Below are positions 57,165 through 64,000 of a DNA stretch of 64,000 nucleotides, in pieces. This DNA is from Syngnathus acus (Eukaryota; Chordata; Actinopteri; Syngnathiformes; Syngnathidae). The notes beneath the pieces were generated by a model that made no database searches, was not told where the DNA came from, and saw only the letters and a program-made list of their open reading frames with translations. How positions within the stretch are numbered: the first letter of the stretch is position 1; each line of letters begins with the position of its first letter. The stretch covers positions 10,529,913 to 10,593,912 of the forward strand of contig NC_051093.1 of assembly GCF_901709675.1 (NCBI RefSeq). The letters run 5' to 3'. The position numbers were made by a program, and so were the translations under genes.

Positions 57165-60154
57165 GTGCTAAAGGTGACATTTGCAATGTGCTAAAGGTGA
57201 CATTTGCAATGTGCTAAAGGTGACATTTGCAATGTGCTAAAGGTGACATTTGCTATGTGCTAAAGGTGACATTTGCTATGTGCTAAAGGTGACATTTGCT
57301 ATGTGCTAAAGGTGACATTTGCTATGTGCTAAAGGTGACATTTGCTATGTGCTAAAGGTGACATTTGCTATGTGCTAAAGGTGACATTTGCTATGTGCTA
57401 AAGGTGACATTTGCTATGTGCTAAAGGTGACATTTGCTATGTGCTAAAGGTGACATTTGCTATGTGCTAAAGGTGACATTTGCTATGTGCTAAAGGTGAC
57501 ATTTGCTATGTGCTAAAGGTGACATTTGCTATGTGCTAAAGGTGACATTTGCTATGTGCTAAAGGTGACATTTGCTATGTGCTAAAGGTGACATTTGCTA
57601 TGTGCTAAAGGTGACATTTGCTATGTGCTAAAGGTGACATTTGCTATGTGCTAAAGGTGACATTTGCTATGTGCTAAAGGTGACATTTGCTATGTGCTAA
57701 AGGTGACATTTGCTATGTGCTAAAGGTGACATTTGCTATGTGCTAAAGGTGACATTTGCTATGTGCTAAAGGTGACATTTGCTATGTGCTAAAGGTGACA
57801 TTTGCTATGTGCTAAAGGTGACATTTGCTATGTGCTAAAGGTGACATTTGCTAATGTGCTAAAGGTGACATTTGCAATGTGCTAAAGGTGACATTTGCAA
57901 TGTGCTAAAGGTGACATTTGCAATGTGCTAAAGGTGACATTTGCAATGTGCTAAAGGTGACATTTGCAATGTGCTAAAGGTGACATTTGCAATGTGCTAA
58001 AGGTGACATTTGCAATGTGCTAAAGGTGACATTTGCAATGTGCTAAAGGTGACATTTGCAATGTGCTAAAGGTGACATTTGCAATGTGCTAAAGGTGACA
58101 TTTGCAATGTGCTAAAGGTGACATTTGCAATGTGCTAAAGGTGACATTTGCAATGTGCTAAAGGTGACATTTGCAATGTGCTAAAGGTGACATTTGCAAT
58201 GTGCTAAAGGTGACATTTGCAATGTGCTAAAGGTGACATTTGCTATGTGCTAAAGGTGACATTTGCTATGTGCTAAAGGTGACATTTGCTATGTGCTAAA
58301 GGTGACATTTGCTATGTGCTAAAGGTGACATTTGCTATGTGCTAAAGGTGACATTTGCTATGTGCTAAAGGTGACATTTGCTATGTGCTAAAGGTGACAT
58401 TTGCTATGTGCTAAAGGTGACATTTGCTATGTGCTAAAGGTGACATTTGCTATGTGCTAAAGGTGACATTTGCTATGTGCTAAAGGTGACATTTGCTATG
58501 TGCTAAAGGTGACATTTGCTATGTGCTAAAGGTGACATTTGCTATGTGCTAAAGGTGACATTTGCTATGTGCTAAAGGTGACATTTGCTATGTGCTAAAG
58601 GTGACATTTGCTATGTGCTAAAGGTGACATTTGCTATGTGCTAAAGGTGACATTTGCTATGTGCTAAAGGTGACATTTGCTATGTGCTAAAGGTGACATT
58701 TGCTATGTGCTAAAGGTGACATTTGCTATGTGCTAAAGGTGACATTTGCTATGTGCTAAAGGTGACATTTGCTATGTGCTAAAGGTGACATTTGCTATGT
58801 GCTAAAGGTGACATTTGCTATGTGCTAAAGGTGACATTTGCTATGTGCTAAAGGTGACATTTGCTATGTGCTAAAGGTGACATTTGCTATGTGCTAAAGG
58901 TGACATTTGCTATGTGCTAAAGGTGACATTTGCTATGTGCTAAAGGTGACATTTGCTATGTGCTAAAGGTGACATTTGCTATGTGCTAAAGGTGACATTT
59001 GCTATGTGCTAAAGGTGACATTTGCTATGTGCTAAAGGTGACATTTGCTATGTGCTAAAGGTGACATTTGCTATGTGCTAAAGGTGACATTTGCTATGTG
59101 CTAAAGGTGACATTTGCTATGTGCTAAAGGTGACATTTGCTATGTGCTAAAGGTGACATTTGCTATGTGCTAAAGGTGACATTTGCTATGTGCTAAAGGT
59201 GACATTTGCTATGTGCTAAAGGTGACATTTGCTATGTGCTAAAGGTGACATTTGCTATGTGCTAAAGGTGACATTTGCTATGTGCTAAAGGTGACATTTG
59301 CTATGTGCTAAAGGTGACATTTGCTATGTGCTAAAGGTGACATTTGCTATGTGCTAAAGGTGACATTTGCTATGTGCTAAAGGTGACATTTGCTATGTGC
59401 TAAAGGTGACATTTGCTATGTGCTAAAGGTGACATTTGCTATGTGCTAAAGGTGACATTTGCTATGTGCTAAAGGTGACATTTGCTATGTGCTAAAGGTG
59501 ACATTTGCTATGTGCTAAAGGTGACATTTGCTATGTGCTAAAGGTGACATTTGCTATGTGCTAAAGGTGACATTTGCTATGTGCTAAAGGTGACATTTGC
59601 TATGTGCTAAAGGTGACATTTGCTATGTGCTAAAGGTGACATTTGCTATGTGCTAAAGGTGACATTTGCTATGTGCTAAAGGTGACATTTGCTATGTGCT
59701 AAAGGTGACATTTGCTATGTGCTAAAGGTGACATTTGCTATGTGCTAAAGGTGACATTTGCTATGTGCTAAAGGTGACATTTGCTATGTGCTAAAGGTGA
59801 CATTTGCTATGTGCTAAAGGTGACATTTGCTATGTGCTAAAGGTGACATTTGCTATGTGCTAAAGGTGACATTTGCTATGTGCTAAAGGTGACATTTGCT
59901 ATGTGCTAAAGGTGACATTTGCTATGTGCTAAAGGTGACATTTGCTATGTGCTAAAGGTGACATTTGCTATGTGCTAAAGGTGACATTTGCTATGTGCTA
60001 AAGGTGACATTTGCTATGTGCTAAAGGTGACATTTGCTATGTGCTAAAGGTGACATTTGCTATGTGCTAAAGGTGACATTTGCTATGTGCTAAAGGTGAC
60101 ATTTGCTATGTGCTAAAGGTGACATTTGCTATGTGCTAAAGGTGACATTTGCTA
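57165..60154 (+). repeat. 23-bp satellite, about 130 tandem copies
   Basis: The unit begins GTGCTAAAGGTGACATTTGC and ends in TAT or AAT. About 2990 bp are almost invariant apart from these two variants, which occur in blocks: 3 units of AAT, about 26 of TAT, one 24-bp TAAT unit near 57850, 16 of AAT (57874-58223), then TAT to the end. There is no spacer diversity. The array passes directly into the 40-bp satellite at the shared string GCTATGTGCT. Confidence 0.97.
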
Positions 60155-63100
60155 TGTGCTCCTAGGGTTAGGGTTAGGGTTCGCTTAGGGCTATGTGCTC
60201 CTAGGGTTAGGGTTAGGGTTTCGCTTAGGGCTATGTGCTCCTAGGGTTAGGGTTAGGGTTTCGCTTAGGGCTATGTGCTCCTAGGGTTAGGGTTAGGGTT
60301 TCGCTTAGGGCTATGTGCTCCTAGGGTTAGGGTTAGGGTTTCGCTTAGGGCTATGTGCTCCTAGGGTTAGGGTTAGGGTTTCGCTTAGGGCTATGTGCTC
60401 CTAGGGTTAGGGTTAGGGTTTCGCTTAGGGCTATGTGCTCCTAGGGTTAGGGTTAGGGTTTCGCTTAGGGCTATGTGCTCCTAGGGTTAGGGTTAGGGTT
60501 TCGCTTAGGGCTATGTGCTCCTAGGGTTAGGGTTAGGGTTTCGCTTAGGGCTATGTGCTCCTAGGGTTAGGGTTAGGGTTTCGCTTAGGGCTATGTGCTC
60601 CTAGGGTTAGGGTTAGGGTTTCGCTTAGGGCTATGTGCTCCTAGGGTTAGGGTTAGGGTTTCGCTTAGGGCTATGTGCTCCTAGGGTTAGGGTTAGGGTT
60701 TCGCTTAGGGCTATGTGCTCCTAGGGTTAGGGTTAGGGTTTCGCTTAGGGCTATGTGCTCCTAGGGTTAGGGTTAGGGTTTCGCTTAGGGCTATGTGCTC
60801 CTAGGGTTAGGGTTAGGGTTTCGCTTAGGGCTATGTGCTCCTAGGGTTAGGGTTAGGGTTTCGCTTAGTGCTATGTGCTCCTAGGGTTAGGGTTAGGGTT
60901 TCGCTTAGGGCTATGTGCTCCTAGGGTTAGGGTTAGGGTTTCGCTTAGGGCTATGTGCTCCTAGGGTTAGGGTTAGGGTTTCGCTTAGGGCTATGTGCTC
61001 CTAGGGTTAGGGTTAGGGTTTCGCTTAGGGCTATGTGCTCCTAGGGTTAGGGTTAGGGTTTCGCTTAGTGCTATGTGCTCCTAGGGTTAGGGTTAGGGTT
61101 TCGCTTAGGGCTATGTGCTCCTAGGGTTAGGGTTAGGGTTTCGCTTAGGGCTATGTGCTCCTAGGGTTAGGGTTAGGGTTTCGCTTAGGGCTATGTGCTC
61201 CTAGGGTTAGGGTTAGGGTTTCGCTTAGGGCTATGTGCTCCTAGGGTTAGGGTTAGGGTTTCGCTTAGGGCTATGTGCTCCTAGGGTTAGGGTTAGGGTT
61301 TCGCTTAGGGCTATGTGCTCCTAGGGTTAGGGTTAGGGTTTCGCTTAGGGCTATGTGCTCCTAGGGTTAGGGTTAGGGTTTCGCTTAGGGCTATGTGCTC
61401 CTAGGGTTAGGGTTAGGGTTTCGCTTAGGGCTATGTGCTCCTAGGGTTAGGGTTAGGGTTTCGCTTAGGGCTATGTGCTCCTAGGGTTAGGGTTAGGGTT
61501 TCGCTTAGGGCTATGTGCTCCTAGGGTTAGGGTTAGGGTTTCGCTTAGGGCTATGTGCTCCTAGGGTTAGGGTTAGGGTTTCGCTTAGGGCTATGTGCTC
61601 CTAGGGTTAGGGTTAGGGTTTCGCTTAGGGCTATGTGCTCCTAGGGTTAGGGTTAGGGTTTCGCTTAGGGCTATGTGCTCCTAGGGTTAGGGTTAGGGTT
61701 TCGCTTAGGGCTATGTGCTCCTAGGGTTAGGGTTAGGGTTTCGCTTAGTGCTATGTGCTCCTAGGGTTAGGGTTAGGGTTTCGCTTAGGGCTATGTGCTC
61801 CTAGGGTTAGGGTTAGGGTTTCGCTTAGGGCTATGTGCTCCTAGGGTTAGGGTTAGGGTTTCGCTTAGGGCTATGTGCTCCTAGGGTTAGGGTTAGGGTT
61901 TCGCTTAGGGCTATGTGCTCCTAGGGTTAGGGTTAGGGTTTCGCTTAGGGCTATGTGCTCCTAGGGTTAGGGTTAGGGTTTCGCTTAGGGCTATGTGCTC
62001 CTAGGGTTAGGGTTAGGGTTTCGCTTAGGGCTATGTGCTCCTAGGGTTAGGGTTAGGGTTTCGCTTAGGGCTATGTGCTCCTAGGGTTAGGGTTAGGGTT
62101 TCGCTTAGGGCTATGTGCTCCTAGGGTTAGGGTTAGGGTTTCGCTTAGGGCTATGTGCTCCTAGGGTTAGGGTTAGGGTTTCGCTTAGGGCTATGTGCTC
62201 CTAGGGTTAGGGTTAGGGTTTCGCTTAGGGCTATGTGCTCCTAGGGTTAGGGTTAGGGTTTCGCTTAGGGCTATGTGCTCCTAGGGTTAGGGTTAGGGTT
62301 TCGCTTAGGGCTATGTGCTCCTAGGGTTAGGGTTAGGGTTTCGCTTAGGGCTATGTGCTCCTAGGGTTAGGGTTAGGGTTTCGCTTAGGGCTATGTGCTC
62401 CTAGGGTTAGGGTTAGGGTTTCGCTTAGGGCTATGTGCTCCTAGGGTTAGGGTTAGGGTTTCGCTTAGGGCTATGTGCTCCTAGGGTTAGGGTTAGGGTT
62501 TCGCTTAGGGCTATGTGCTCCTAGGGTTAGGGTTAGGGTTTCGCTTAGGGCTATGTGCTCCTAGGGTTAGGGTTAGGGTTTCGCTTAGGGCTATGTGCTC
62601 CTAGGGTTAGGGTTAGGGTTTCGCTTAGGGCTATGTGCTCCTAGGGTTAGGGTTAGGGTTTCGCTTAGGGCTATGTGCTCCTAGGGTTAGGGTTAGGGTT
62701 TGGCTTAGGGCTATGTGCTCCTAGGGTTAGGGTTAGGGTTTCGCTTAGGGCTATGTGCTCCTAGGGTTAGGGTTAGGGTTTCGCTTAGGGCTATGTGCTC
62801 CTAGGGTTAGGGTTAGGGTTTCGCTTAGGGCTATGTGCTCCTAGGGTTAGGGTTAGGGTTTCGCTTAGGGCTATGTGCTCCTAGGGTTAGGGTTAGGGTT
62901 TCGCTTAGGGCTATGTGCTCCTAGGGTTAGGGTTAGGGTTTCGCTTAGGGCTATGTGCTCCTAGGGTTAGGGTTAGGGTTTCGCTTAGGGCTATGTGCTC
63001 CTAGGGTTAGGGTTAGGGTTTCGCTTAGGGCTATGTGCTCCTAGGGTTAGGGTTAGGGTTTCGCTTAGGGCTATGTGCTCCTAGGGTTAGGGTTAGGGTT

Positions 63101-63950
63101 TCGCTTAGGGCTATGTGCTCCTAGGGTTAGGGTTAGGGTTTCGCTTAGGGCTATGTGCTCCTAGGGTTAGGGTTAGGGTTTCGCTTAGGGCTATGTGCTC
63201 CTAGGGTTAGGGTTAGGGTTTCGCTTAGGGCTATGTGCTCCTAGGGTTAGGGTTAGGGTTTCGCTTAGGGCTATGTGCTCCTAGGGTTAGGGTTAGGGTT
63301 CGCTTAGGGCTATGTGCTCCTAGGGTTAGGGTTAGGGTTTCGCTTAGGGCTATGTGCTCCTAGGGTTAGGGTTAGGGTTTCGCTTAGGGCTATGTGCTCC
63401 TAGGGTTAGGGTTAGGGTTTCGCTTAGGGCTATGTGCTCCTAGGGTTAGGGTTAGGGTTTCGCTTAGGGCTATGTGCTCCTAGGGTTAGGGTTAGGGTTT
63501 CGCTTAGGGGCTATGTGCTCCTAGGGTTAGGGTTAGGGTTTCGCTTAGGGCTATGTGCTCCTAGGTTAGGGTTAGGGTTTCGCTTAGGGCTATGTGCTCC
63601 TAGGGTTAGGGTTAGGGTTTCGCTTAGGGCTATGTGCTCCTAGGGTTAGGGTTAGGGTTTCGCTTAGGGCTATGTGCTCCTAGGGTTAGGGTTAGGGTTT
63701 CGCTTAGGGCTATGTGCTCCTAGGGTTAGGGTTAGGGTTTCGCTTAGGGCTATGTGCTCCTAGGGTTAGGGTTAGGGTTTCGCTTAGGGCTATGTGCTCC
63801 TAGGGTTAGGGTTAGGGTTTCGCTTAGGGCTATGTGCTCCTAGGGTTAGGGTTAGGGTTCGCTTAGGGCTATGTGCTCTAGGGTTAGGGTTAGGGTTTCG
63901 CTTAGGGCTATGTGCTCCTAGGGTTAGGGTTAGGGTTCGCTTAGGGCTAT
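60155..63950 (+). repeat. 40-bp telomere-derived satellite, about 95 tandem copies
   Basis: Each unit is GTGCTC, CTAGGGTTAGGGTTAGGG, TTTCGC, TTAGGG, CTAT: three and a half telomere-like hexamers, a degenerate hexamer and the string GCTATGTGCT shared with the 23-bp satellite. Units are nearly identical; TTAGTG variants occur at about 60861, 61061 and 61741, and TTTGGC near 62701. One-base indels appear in the first unit (60181) and then only after about 63300. Four GGG runs per unit could form a G-quadruplex. Open frames across the array are artefacts of the repeat. Confidence 0.96.
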
Positions 63951-64000
63951 GTGTCCTAGGGTTGTGCTTAGGGTTAGGGTTAGGGTTAGGGTTAGGGTAG
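63951..64000 (+). repeat. start of canonical telomere repeat (TTAGGG)n
   Basis: After the last degraded 40-bp unit (GTGTCCTAGGGTTGTGC) the sequence becomes uninterrupted TTAGGG for about five units up to the window edge. The G-rich strand runs 5'->3' outward, the orientation expected for the right-hand chromosome end. Confidence 0.85.

Noticed and set aside
57165-60154. CRISPR-like regular array
   Set aside because: Units are contiguous without unique spacers and the genome is vertebrate; it is a satellite.
63434-64000. Open frames reading LGLGLGFRLGLCAP repeats
   Set aside because: They follow from the 40-bp satellite lacking stops in some frames; there is no gene context.
1-64000. Bacterial-type operons, riboswitches or phage modules
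   Set aside because: Intron structure, repeats and telomere show a vertebrate chromosome; no such signals were seen.

Overview
The window is the end of a chromosome arm from a bony fish. Five conserved vertebrate genes with short, canonical GT-AG introns are readable at the protein level. Compact introns, abundant microsatellites, tRNA-derived SINEs, hAT and TA-flanked MITEs and L2/Rex-like LINE pieces fit a percomorph-type teleost; the species cannot be named from the sequence. The last 7 kb are satellite DNA ending in (TTAGGG)n, with the G-rich strand running 5'->3' toward base 64000, so the telomere lies just to the right.

Layout: (1) 1-16.6 kb, a tightly packed block: the 3' half of acly (+, 15 coding exons, 242-3462), klhl11 (+, two coding exons, 4685-7099), nt5c3b (+, eight exons, 9144-10902, start codon not found) and fkbp10 (-, ten exons, 12121-14921, ending in KDEL). 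A frameshifted RRM/NID-like exon at 15879-16061 sits where IFI35 lies in mammals. (2) 16.6-22.5 kb, gene-poor DNA with a SINE, an internally deleted hAT element and CTCF-like motifs. (3) 22.5-37.7 kb, vat1 (-, six exons with two introns above 5 kb). (4) 40.0-48.3 kb, rnd2 (+, five exons, CAAX box CVLM), head-to-head with vat1. (5) 48.3-57.2 kb, intergenic to subtelomeric DNA: a 414-bp-period tandem duplication that looks like a promoter plus first exon, a 1.9-kb near-perfect palindrome, LINE fragments and a diverged repeat block carrying a MITE. (6) 57.2-60.15 kb, about 130 copies of a 23-bp satellite. (7) 60.15-63.95 kb, about 95 copies of a 40-bp telomere-derived satellite, then canonical telomere repeat.

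The gene order matches two parts of human 17q21 (FKBP10-NT5C3B-KLHL10-KLHL11-ACLY and IFI35-VAT1-RND2), here joined, without a visible klhl10 and with the IFI35-position gene apparently decayed. The genes do not form one pathway: acly makes cytosolic acetyl-CoA, klhl11 is a Cullin-3 adaptor, nt5c3b is a cap-nucleotide phosphatase, fkbp10 is an ER collagen chaperone, vat1 is a membrane-associated MDR oxidoreductase-like protein and rnd2 is a GTPase-deficient Rho protein.

The most unusual structures are the 40-bp satellite, which looks like a fusion of telomere repeat with the neighbouring 23-bp satellite; the palindrome; the duplicated promoter-like unit; and a 54-bp duplication that doubles an fkbp10 3' splice site in frame.
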